Assembly: GCA_028287345.1 (NCBI GenBank)
Contig: JAQBPV010000485.1
Span: forward strand, 1-47,923
DNA: 47,923 nt
Origin: Gemmatimonadota bacterium
GTDB taxonomy: Bacteria; Gemmatimonadota; Gemmatimonadetes; Gemmatimonadales; Gemmatimonadaceae
Reading direction: 5' to 3'
Shown here: positions 6,529 through 12,634 of the stretch, piece by piece
How positions within the stretch are numbered: position 1 is the first letter of the stretch
How the letters are laid out: each line of letters opens with the position of its first letter
Translations under genes and position numbers: made by a program
The notes under the pieces: model-generated
Databases searched by the model: none
What the model was told of the DNA's origin: nothing
Seen by the model: the letters and a program-made list of their open reading frames with translations, nothing else

Positions 6529-6827
6529 CACAAGCAAAAGCAGAATCAGGGGGAGACCAAGAACAATCAACAGCAAGCACCACCGACGTGGGGGAGAGTT
6601 CGCAGTGGCTCGCCCGCGACCCGTGGCTACTTGGTTACTCTCGCCACGGGCAAACGCTCCACGCTCACTATCCGACGCGCGATGCGAGCGGTGCCACATC
6701 CTACGGCGCTGGCCTCGCATTCGACCACGCGCCCGAGATGCGCCGCTCACCTGACAGCGCGCGGTCAGCGCTGTGGCGAGACATGCTTGCGGTCCACTCG
6801 GTTTCCGCAGCGGGATGTGCCGCATGA
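6525..6827 (+). CDS. Hypothetical protein, 100 residues
   Basis: The ATG has GGAGGGA about 7 bases upstream and overlaps the previous stop. The first 30 residues are low-complexity and polar (Ser/Thr/Gln/Glu); the rest contains WLARDPWLLGY and a histidine-rich segment. No family recognised. Its stop overlaps the sigma-factor ATG, so the two may be co-translated. Confidence 0.5.
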   Translation: MTQAKAESGGDQEQSTASTTDVGESSQWLARDPWLLGYSRHGQTLHAHYPTRDASGATSYGAGLAFDHAPEMRRSPDSARSALWRDMLAVHSVSAAGCAA

Positions 6828-7747
6828 CAGAAGACAAAGTGGCAACGCTGATTGCTGCGGCATCAGATCGCATCCGGGCACAAGCGCGCCGGGGCGTAAA
6901 AGACGCCGCACGGGCCGATGACATTACTCAAGAAGCGTTGCTACGACTGTGGCGCAGTGCCGATAAAATCGACAGCCCGGAGATGTTCGCAGGGTGGGCG
7001 CATGTCATCACCGCGAACCTCATCAAAAACGAGTACAGACGACAGAAGAGCTCTAGTCATATTGTGCTATTCCAGTCGTTTCGAGAGGCAGGTGATACTG
7101 AGCGCGAGCCCGATTACGAGGACGAGGCGGCAGACGTAGAGAAAAGTTTCCTTGACGAGGAGCGTCGTGCAATTCTCCGGGCAAAGATCAAAAGACTCCC
7201 GTACAATTTCCGGCGCGTACTTGAACTCGTCACATTCGATCAACTCAACTACGAAGAAGCCAGCGCAGTCCTTGGGTGTGGTGTTGGCACGGTAAAGTCA
7301 CGCATCCATCGAGCAAGGCAGGCGCTTCTTGAAGTAGAGCCGGTAAGGCTCTACTCAAGGTCACAGCGAACTATTGTAATTCCGACAGCATACCGTGTCG
7401 TGCTGCGACCGACGATTTCCACGGCACCGATCTATGATCGCGTTGCTCGCCAGATTGCTTGGCGCGCCAAGCGCGCGTCAAAGTGGACTCGCTATTTGCT
7501 GGCCTTAAGGGAAAATGGCAGCATAGCAGTAGAGCGCCATATCGGTGTGGCCTTGAGGCGAGAAGTGCAGCACTCAAAGCTGACGATGGCGTGGGACTGG
7601 TCCGCGCAACATGACGGCCAGCTCACGACAATCGTTCGTGGCCCAAAAATCTATCCTGATTACGGAACACTCGCAGAGATGGCAGCGAAACGCATTGAAG
7701 CACTTCACGTGCCCGGCGCGCGAGAGCGCAGCGCGGAGGTCGCATGA
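6824..7747 (+). CDS. ECF-type sigma-70 family factor with long C-terminal extension
   Basis: A 307-residue protein. Sigma region 2 is clear at about residues 25-75 (ADDITQEALLRLWR, then FAGWAHVITANLIKNEYRR). Region 4 is at about 124-165 (LPYNFRRVLELV, then YEEASAVLGCGVGTVKSRIHRARQAL). Regions 1.1 and 3 are absent, as in ECF factors. About 140 extra residues follow, rich in basic and aromatic residues, with no recognised domain. It should bind host core polymerase and direct it to particular phage or host promoters. Base composition is visibly less GC-rich than its neighbours, which suggests recent acquisition. The start at 6824 is chosen for its ATGA overlap; ATG at 6815 is possible. Confidence 0.88.
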   Translation: MTEDKVATLIAAASDRIRAQARRGVKDAARADDITQEALLRLWRSADKIDSPEMFAGWAHVITANLIKNEYRRQKSSSHIVLFQSFREAGDTEREPDYEDEAADVEKSFLDEERRAILRAKIKRLPYNFRRVLELVTFDQLNYEEASAVLGCGVGTVKSRIHRARQALLEVEPVRLYSRSQRTIVIPTAYRVVLRPTISTAPIYDRVARQIAWRAKRASKWTRYLLALRENGSIAVERHIGVALRREVQHSKLTMAWDWSAQHDGQLTTIVRGPKIYPDYGTLAEMAAKRIEALHVPGARERSAEVA

Positions 7748-8073
7748 GCCGCAACATCAAGCGCGCTCGCGAGTCGTGGCTGAACGACGGCGATGACGAC
7801 CACGCCGCCGACTGCGCTCTACTTTGCATGCTGGCGCACCCATGCGAGGAGCGCTGTGCGTTGGAAGGCTTCTGCTTTCGCGGCATCACCAGCCCAGAAG
7901 TCCGCGCAAGCATCGAGGCCCGCCTCACTCGCATCGAAAGGGACATCGCAGAACTGCGTTGGTTCACGTTCGACCAACTGCGCGACCGTGCTCTCACGCG
8001 AACGCAGGACGACGCCACGGCGATTCGCGACAACATTCTTCCCTTTGCGCCAGTGCGAGGAAAGAGCGCATGA
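7744..8073 (+). CDS. Hypothetical protein, 109 residues
   Basis: An ATGA-coupled small protein with four cysteines near residues 24-45 (CALLCMLAHPCEERCALEGFC) that could bind metal, and a helical C-terminal half. Not recognised. It sits between the sigma factor and the zinc finger/nucleotidyltransferase gene, with overlaps on both sides, so the three are probably one operon. Confidence 0.55.
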   Translation: MSRNIKRARESWLNDGDDDHAADCALLCMLAHPCEERCALEGFCFRGITSPEVRASIEARLTRIERDIAELRWFTFDQLRDRALTRTQDDATAIRDNILPFAPVRGKSA

Positions 8074-8870
8074 GCGCCGAATGGTGCGACCGCTGCGACG
8101 GATGCGGATGGTACGAAGGCGACGACGATCTCAATACGACATGCGCGGAATGCCGCGGCACAGGAATCGTGAATGCCGACAGTGGCGTCCCGTCATCAGT
8201 GGTGCTTGCTGTTGATAGTTCTCGGTCTTCTCCTGATGCACCTGCTGCTGCAGTTGCACTCCCGCTGACCCCGCCCCCGCAGGACGGGACACCCGACACG
8301 CCCATCGAACCGCGGGACGAGAAGGTCGCAGCCGTCGAACGGCACGTGGACGCGGTGTGCGAAAAGTTGCGCGACTGGTCACGGCACATGGCGGCTCGCT
8401 TCAACGGCGCCGTGTACCTCGTCGGCTCGACGCTCCATCACCCGACGCCGCGCGACACCGACATCCGGATCGTCATCGCCGATCACGAGTTCGCCGCTCG
8501 GTACGACATGCCAATGGCCGAGATCCCAGCGGAGAAGCAACGCGAGCGAAACGGCGTCACGCGCACCCAAGCGGTGCCGTTCGATGCGGGCATCACGCAG
8601 CGGTGGGTCGATGACATGGCGAAGCTCACCGCCGCCGTCTCCATCCGGCTGACCCACAATGCGGACGTAAAGGTGTGGCCGGACTCCTATTGGCGCGAGC
8701 CATACCCGACGCCCATCACGCTCGCTGCTCCGTCACGGCGGTGGTTCCTCTACAACCGCCACAACCCGAAGCCACCCGCCATCGTGGAGTTCGAGGCACA
8801 AGAAGCCGCCGCCTCCTCCTCCCCTCCTGAGTCGCCGCTGTTCAATCCCATCACGACCGAGGCCCCATGA
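8070..8870 (+). CDS. DnaJ-type zinc finger fused to a nucleotidyltransferase-like domain
   Basis: A 266-residue protein. Residues 6-32 carry two CxxCxGxG-like motifs (CDRCDGCGW, CAECRGTG), as in half of a DnaJ zinc finger. A Pro/Ala-rich linker follows to about residue 75. The second domain has a minimal nucleotidyltransferase signature: YLVGSTL, then DTDIRIVI, giving the GS and DxD catalytic pattern at about 112-128. It probably transfers a nucleotide to a protein or small molecule. Related single-domain proteins occur in phages without known targets. The C-terminus is a disordered Ser/Pro tail. Start by ATGA overlap. Confidence 0.7.
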   Translation: MSAEWCDRCDGCGWYEGDDDLNTTCAECRGTGIVNADSGVPSSVVLAVDSSRSSPDAPAAAVALPLTPPPQDGTPDTPIEPRDEKVAAVERHVDAVCEKLRDWSRHMAARFNGAVYLVGSTLHHPTPRDTDIRIVIADHEFAARYDMPMAEIPAEKQRERNGVTRTQAVPFDAGITQRWVDDMAKLTAAVSIRLTHNADVKVWPDSYWREPYPTPITLAAPSRRWFLYNRHNPKPPAIVEFEAQEAAASSSPPESPLFNPITTEAP

Positions 8871-9574
8871 CCCGCTCATTGCTCGCGGCGCTCCTGCTGC
8901 TGCCAACTACTAATGCTAAACGGCCTGACAATTCACTGACATACAGGCCCACGAGCCGATTCACCGTGACCTGTGCTGCTGGCGCTCGCCAGTGCACGTT
9001 CGACGGCTCAAGCTCGGACTCAAGCGCGTCGGGCGGGATCATCTCGTATCTGTGGGACTGGGGGGACGGTCGCTCCGAATCGCACACGACGCCGACGGCA
9101 AGCAACACATGGCAGCCCGGAAGCTACTGTGTGCGGCTGACGGCGACCGATCGCTCAGGGCTGACGAGCTATTCGACCAAGTACATCACGCTCCCGTATG
9201 TGGCTGGGGCGAAGGTCGCGGCGTGCCCGGCCAAGCCACTGACGCCGAAGCCGGACACGGTGTTCCGCGTCGACACGATCGTCAAGCGCGACACGATCGC
9301 CATGAGTGTGTCGATCCCGACGCCGCTCCCGACGATGAGCGGGATCTACGTTGACTCCGCGATGCAGGGTCAGGCGATCCGTTTCTTTCGCGTCTGCCTG
9401 CTCGGCATGGGCAACGGTCGCCCTGGCGGCGCGGTCGAGGTGTATCCCAACAGCGGCTGGAATCCGGCCGCGAATCAGGTGACGGTCGGCTGGTTTGCTT
9501 CGGCCGGCGTCAAACCATCACTCGCGCTCGCCGCGGCGCAACTCGACTCCACGATCGCGGGCTGCAAGCCGTGA
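8867..9574 (+). CDS. Secreted PKD-domain protein
   Basis: A 235-residue protein with an N-terminal signal peptide (SLLAALLLLPTTNA, likely cut at about residue 17). One PKD-type immunoglobulin-like domain covers about residues 28-105, with the diagnostic YLWDWGDG motif and SYCVRLTATD strand. The disulfide-capable Cys pair (CAAGARQC) is common in secreted bacterial PKD proteins. A second, unrecognised part (120-235) follows. PKD domains mediate protein or carbohydrate contacts outside the cell. A free-standing exported PKD protein far from the virion genes could alter the lysogen surface; this is inference. Confidence 0.7.
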   Translation: MTRSLLAALLLLPTTNAKRPDNSLTYRPTSRFTVTCAAGARQCTFDGSSSDSSASGGIISYLWDWGDGRSESHTTPTASNTWQPGSYCVRLTATDRSGLTSYSTKYITLPYVAGAKVAACPAKPLTPKPDTVFRVDTIVKRDTIAMSVSIPTPLPTMSGIYVDSAMQGQAIRFFRVCLLGMGNGRPGGAVEVYPNSGWNPAANQVTVGWFASAGVKPSLALAAAQLDSTIAGCKP

Positions 9575-9846
9575 GCTCCGTCGTCTTCGTCGCCGTGCAC
9601 CTGCTCGCCCCGTGGGCGCAGAACGTGGTGCCCGAGCACGAGGACCGCCCGACGGTGCACGCGGCCGAACGGCACAACCGCTGGTTCACCGAGATGACGA
9701 ACGCAGGCTGGCGCTACGGTTTTCTGTTGGACCCTGACCGCAAAACACACCCTGATCTCATGCCCTACTCCTCGCTCACCCCCCGCCAGCAAAGCGCCGT
9801 CAGTGCCGCGTTCGCGGCTGATCTGCAACAGAGCCACGCGCCATGA
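9571..9846 (+). CDS. RyR-domain protein
   Basis: A 91-residue protein that is almost entirely one RyR domain, the repeat first seen in ryanodine receptors. The signature is visible: ERHNRWFTEMTNAGWRYG, then a DPDRKTHPDLMPYSSLTPRQ segment. Bacterial and phage single RyR domains are known, but their ligand is not firmly established. GTG start in a GTGA overlap with the PKD gene implies coupled translation. The family call is confident; the function is open. Confidence 0.82.
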   Translation: MSSVVFVAVHLLAPWAQNVVPEHEDRPTVHAAERHNRWFTEMTNAGWRYGFLLDPDRKTHPDLMPYSSLTPRQQSAVSAAFAADLQQSHAP

Positions 9847-9853
9847 TTTGTAA

Positions 9854-9882
9854 TGGAAATAGCAGTGCTCTTAGCGTATATT
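9854..9882 (+). promoter_or_regulatory. Candidate promoter before the HNH gene
   Basis: The roughly 100 bases before the HNH ATG are AT-richer than the flanks. TGGAAA, a 17-base spacer and TATATT give a moderate sigma-70 match. It could have arrived with the HNH gene. Confidence 0.3.
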
Positions 9883-9945
9883 GGGACGCCGAAAGTTAGC
9901 AATTTCCGCAGGAGAAATCCACAATAATCGCGGCGGCTCTAAACC

Positions 9946-10347
9946 ATGACGTTCGACAACCGCCGTTGCGTCTACTGTGGTGATGTCGCCACGACAAAGG
10001 ACCATCTTGTTCCGCGGCGTCGCGCGCAAAATGAGGCGCGACGAGGCTTCCAGAATATGGTATGGGCATGTATGCCGTGTAATAACAACAAAGGCCACCA
10101 ATGGCCCGAAGCGTTTTTCCTTCGCAATCCCAATGCGGCGCGTGAGTTCGTGGTGCGCGCGCCTGCGGGGGTTGATCCTGCGATACGCGCTGCCGCGCAA
10201 CGTTACGCTGGCGCGGGGGGAGACCCTATGACCGAGTCCGTGAGTCCAAGCACGGTTGCTGTCTCGGCGTCGGGCCTCCCGCGTCCAGCCACCAAGGCTA
10301 CGTCCTCCATCATGAAGGCGACGAGCGGCGGGGTGAGCGGACCATGA
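9946..10347 (+). CDS. HNH endonuclease
   Basis: A 133-residue protein with a classic small HNH nuclease at residues 8-50: CVYCG, DHLVPRR (catalytic His), a central aromatic region, then CMPCNNNKG. The C-terminal third is low-complexity (Ser/Ala/Pro). HNH proteins of this type act as free-standing homing endonucleases or help terminase. Its 99-base AT-richer upstream region and its break in the overlapping gene chain suggest a mobile insertion. A packaging role is less likely because it is about 2 kb from the terminase genes. Confidence 0.85.
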   Translation: MTFDNRRCVYCGDVATTKDHLVPRRRAQNEARRGFQNMVWACMPCNNNKGHQWPEAFFLRNPNAAREFVVRAPAGVDPAIRAAAQRYAGAGGDPMTESVSPSTVAVSASGLPRPATKATSSIMKATSGGVSGP

Positions 10348-10412
10348 CCACACTTGAAGCGATCACGCTCGCCCGCGCTGCCCGCTCCTCCACGAACGAG
10401 GGGACGGTATGA
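10344..10412 (+). CDS. 22-codon bridging minicistron
   Basis: Starts at an ATGA overlap with the HNH stop and ends at an ATGA overlap with the ATG at 10409. It has no recognisable protein features. It may carry ribosomes between genes or be a chance frame. Confidence 0.3.
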   Translation: MTTLEAITLARAARSSTNEGTV

Positions 10413-10588
10413 GACTCGACCAAGTGCGCGAATGCGACTGCGCGGAGTGGGCACCGGGGATAGCGAAGATCAACGGGCCGATCGTGCTCCAGCAGATTCG
10501 CAGCGGTCGCCTCGTCGTATCTGACCATTTCGTCCCGTGGGCCTTCTGCCCGTGGTGCGGCAAGGCGCTACTGGAGCCAAAGTCGTGA
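10409..10588 (+). CDS. Small zinc-ribbon protein, 59 residues
   Basis: A compact protein with a CDC motif near residue 10 and CPWCGK near residue 48, spaced as in phage zinc-ribbon proteins of the 'CxC...CPxCG' type. It begins MRLDQVRECDCAEW. ATG overlap upstream and GTGA overlap downstream support translation. Such proteins are frequent in phage early regions and have no known function. Confidence 0.65.
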   Translation: MRLDQVRECDCAEWAPGIAKINGPIVLQQIRSGRLVVSDHFVPWAFCPWCGKALLEPKS

Positions 10589-10770
10589 CCCCCGCAGCCA
10601 CCCTCTACCGCCTCGAGAAGCGGAACGCCGCCACCCGCAAGAAGAAGCGCGGCCCGACCGAGATGGACCGGGCGAACGCGAAGTGGGCGGCGTTCATCGC
10701 CGAGGGCGGACTGTGGCAATCGGACCCGCGTCGGATGCGTCCCAGCGCGAAGCGGAAGCGGAAGCCATGA
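10585..10770 (+). CDS. Basic hypothetical protein, 61 residues
   Basis: GTG start in a GTGA overlap. The protein is very basic (RKKKRGP, KRKRKP C-terminus), with an aromatic segment WAAFIAEGGLW. It is coupled on both sides and precedes the RusA-like gene. A nucleic-acid-binding accessory role is possible; no family recognised. Confidence 0.5.
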   Translation: MTPAATLYRLEKRNAATRKKKRGPTEMDRANAKWAAFIAEGGLWQSDPRRMRPSAKRKRKP

Positions 10771-11165
10771 GCGCCGACCCGCTGACGCTGGTGTTGCCGA
10801 TGCCGGACAACATCGCGAACGGAGCGCATGGCCACTGGCGCACCAAGCACGCTGCGAAGGTGACGTACTGGAAAGCGTTGGACGCAATCCAGATTCACGG
10901 CACGATCGGTCCGTGGATCGTTCCGTCACCGCCGCGCACTCCGTTCGCAAAGGCAACGCTCTCGTCAGTCATGCACCTCGGCGGCGCAATGGACGACTCT
11001 AACGCGATGCGCCGGCACAAATGGGTCGAGGATTGGCTCAAGACGCGTGGCTACATCGTGGACGACCGCAAGAAGTGCCTGACATGGACCGGCTTCCCCG
11101 AACAGATCGTCAAGCGCGACGGCAACCATCGCCTCGTGCTCACCCTCACTCCGATAGCTGCATGA
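10767..11165 (+). CDS. RusA-like Holliday junction resolvase
   Basis: A 132-residue protein of RusA length. It begins with a strand and an Asn-containing loop (LPMPDNIANG), then GHWRTKHAAKVTYW. The acidic core DDSNAMRRHKWVEDWLKTRGYIVDD matches the conserved metal-binding aspartates and lysine of RusA. It would cut four-way junctions made during phage recombination and replication, clearing branches before packaging. The start at 10767 is fixed by the ATGA overlap. Confidence 0.78.
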   Translation: MSADPLTLVLPMPDNIANGAHGHWRTKHAAKVTYWKALDAIQIHGTIGPWIVPSPPRTPFAKATLSSVMHLGGAMDDSNAMRRHKWVEDWLKTRGYIVDDRKKCLTWTGFPEQIVKRDGNHRLVLTLTPIAA

Positions 11166-11214
11166 GCGACACATTCACCCACAGCGAGGGACCGAAATGA
11201 GGGTTATCACATGA
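11162..11214 (+). CDS. Two chained minicistrons (12 and 5 codons)
   Basis: The 12-codon ORF 11162-11200 starts on the RusA stop (ATGA) and ends on the ATG at 11197 of a 5-codon ORF (11197-11214), whose stop overlaps the ATG at 11211 of the next real gene. Three successive ATGA junctions bridge a gap of under 50 bases. They are best viewed as a possible re-initiation relay, not as functional peptides. Confidence 0.3.
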
Positions 11215-11636
11215 TCAACCGCCGAGGGTTTATCGGGCGCGTTGGTGCGCTGGTCGCTGCACTCGGGGTTGCCCCGCGTCTCTTCGCCGCTGGCACGAAG
11301 GCCACGACACCGACTCTCGTGGACGAGCATGTCGCCTATCAGCGGATGCTGAACAGCGAGTACTCAGTGGTCAACGCCGCCACCTTCTACATCGAGGAAC
11401 CGCTCTACGTGCGCGGGAACACTCTGCTGACCAACAGCGCCATTACATGCGGGAAGAACGGACGCGTGATCGCGGAGAATGGCGGTGCGGTCTTGAGTTG
11501 CTTGATTCGGAGCGTGCAGGGGCACATCGGCGGGCCATTGCTTGAGGCACGCGACGAGAAGTCGGCGGAGAGGGTCGCTCATAACTTGATCATGTACCAC
11601 AGCGCCGCGAACGCGAACTACGAGGCGATTCCATGA
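11211..11636 (+). CDS. Tat-signal hypothetical exported protein, 141 residues
   Basis: The N-terminus NRRGFIGRVGALVAALGVAPRLFAAG matches a twin-arginine signal (RRGFI, then a moderate hydrophobic core and AxA-like site at about residue 27). The mature part has strand-like segments (FYIEEPLYVRGNTLL, CGKNGRVIAENGG) suggestive of a beta-helix or sandwich. Export by Tat would place a folded protein outside the cytoplasm. Phage genes with such signals are uncommon. No family is recognised. Confidence 0.6.
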   Translation: MINRRGFIGRVGALVAALGVAPRLFAAGTKATTPTLVDEHVAYQRMLNSEYSVVNAATFYIEEPLYVRGNTLLTNSAITCGKNGRVIAENGGAVLSCLIRSVQGHIGGPLLEARDEKSAERVAHNLIMYHSAANANYEAIP

Positions 11637-11941
11637 GCGACACACCGATCACGCCAGCACTGACGCCGGAAGAATGGAAGGATGCAATTCGGGATCGCGC
11701 AGGGATGGCGGAGGCAATGCAGCGCGCGTGGGGCACCGACGCCGCTACAGGAGATGAACACGCACTCGCCGCGTTGTGTCTGATCTATCAGCCATTCGGC
11801 TTCACGCAGGAGGAGGCGGAGTGGACAAGGAGTCTGGCCAAGCAGTGGGCCGAATACGATCGCGAATGGGGCGAAGACGACGTGCGCCTCGCGTCCTCGG
11901 TCGCCGCCAAGATCGCCGCCCTCTTGCCTCCCACGCCATGA
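11633..11941 (+). CDS. Hypothetical acidic protein, 102 residues
   Basis: An acidic helical protein starting MSDTPITPALTPEEWKDAIRDR. The EEWK segment resembles the first helix of many small phage proteins of unknown role. Both ends are ATGA overlaps. It lies two genes upstream of the terminase small subunit. Confidence 0.6.
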   Translation: MSDTPITPALTPEEWKDAIRDRAGMAEAMQRAWGTDAATGDEHALAALCLIYQPFGFTQEEAEWTRSLAKQWAEYDREWGEDDVRLASSVAAKIAALLPPTP

Positions 11942-12012
11942 GACCCTGGACGATCCGCATCTACCCCCGTTCGATCGGACGCCGCCTCCACAGGCGACGG
12001 GTGGGCTTATGA
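11938..12012 (+). CDS. 24-codon bridging minicistron before terS
   Basis: Begins at ATGA on the upstream stop and ends exactly at the ATGA of the terminase small subunit. The predicted peptide is very basic (SIGRRLHRRRV). Function uncertain; coupling is the more likely role. Confidence 0.35.
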   Translation: MRPWTIRIYPRSIGRRLHRRRVGL

Positions 12013-12524
12013 CCGCGAAGAAGAAGCCAGCCAAGAAGAAACCCACGAAGGCGCTCGCAACTGTGGGGCGTCCAACGAGTTACCAATCTGCCTACGCCCG
12101 TATGGCCGCGACCGCGTGCGAGCTCGGTGCGACAGACGCGGACCTCGCCAAGCTATTCGACGTCGCCGAGTCCACGATTAACCTGTGGAAGCTCGAGCAT
12201 CCCGAGTTTTCGGAGTCCGTAAAAGAGGCTAAGTCATTGCTGGACCAACAGGTAGAGCAATCACTCTATCGCCGCGCGATGGGCTGGGAGCACGACGCGG
12301 TGAAGATCATGGCCGTCGCACAAGGCGAAGGGCTCGGCTCGGCCATTCAGGAAGTGCCCTACGTGGAGCATTACCCCGGCGACACAACCGCCATGATCTT
12401 CTGGCTCAAGAACCGCCAGCCGGCCAGATGGCGCGACCGACAAGAGGTCGAGCACTCCGGCAAGGTCGGACTCGAGGCGATTGTCGCCGGCAGCATGGGC
12501 AAACAGTCCACGTCCGACGAATGA
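12009..12524 (+). CDS. terS: Terminase small subunit
   Basis: A 171-residue protein. A basic Lys/Pro-rich N-terminus (KKKPAKKKPTK) precedes an HTH at about residues 30-65 (ATDADLAKLFDVAESTINLWK). The downstream YRRAMGWEHDAVKI and HYPGDTTAMIFWLKNRQPARWRDR segments are hallmarks of the Terminase_2/TerS family. It recognises the phage packaging site and recruits the large subunit. It is followed by a 37-codon ORF and hairpin, then terL. Confidence 0.93.
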   Translation: MTAKKKPAKKKPTKALATVGRPTSYQSAYARMAATACELGATDADLAKLFDVAESTINLWKLEHPEFSESVKEAKSLLDQQVEQSLYRRAMGWEHDAVKIMAVAQGEGLGSAIQEVPYVEHYPGDTTAMIFWLKNRQPARWRDRQEVEHSGKVGLEAIVAGSMGKQSTSDE

Positions 12525-12634
12525 CGGCCACGTATGTTGCATCCACCACGCGCCAGCCTGTTACAACAGTTGGCGCGCGCTCGGGTAGGTATCGGCGTAT
12601 CGGCTCACGCACGCTACAAACGGTGCATTCGTGA
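12521..12634 (+). CDS. 37-codon ORF bridging terS and terL
   Basis: Starts on the terS stop (ATGA) and ends on the GTG of terL (GTGA). The peptide is basic and Thr/Arg-rich and resembles nothing known. Its DNA holds an interrupted palindrome (12549-12577), so the sequence may be kept for structure rather than for the peptide. Confidence 0.35.
   Translation: MTATYVASTTRQPVTTVGARSGRYRRIGSRTLQTVHS
12549..12577. promoter_or_regulatory. Interrupted palindrome between terS and terL
   Basis: CGCGCCA (12549-12555) pairs with TGGCGCG (12571-12577), and inner CTGTT pairs with AACAG. One extra base on the left arm breaks an otherwise nearly complete hairpin. No T-run follows. It could be a translational control hairpin, or part of a cos or pac packaging site, which often lies next to the terminase genes. 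Confidence 0.55.

Noticed and set aside
5566-6924. Long minus-strand open frame (about 450 codons)
   Set aside because: Antisense to the multi-zinc protein, the gene at 6525 and the start of the sigma factor. GC-rich codon bias leaves such mirror frames open. No domains or ribosome-binding site.
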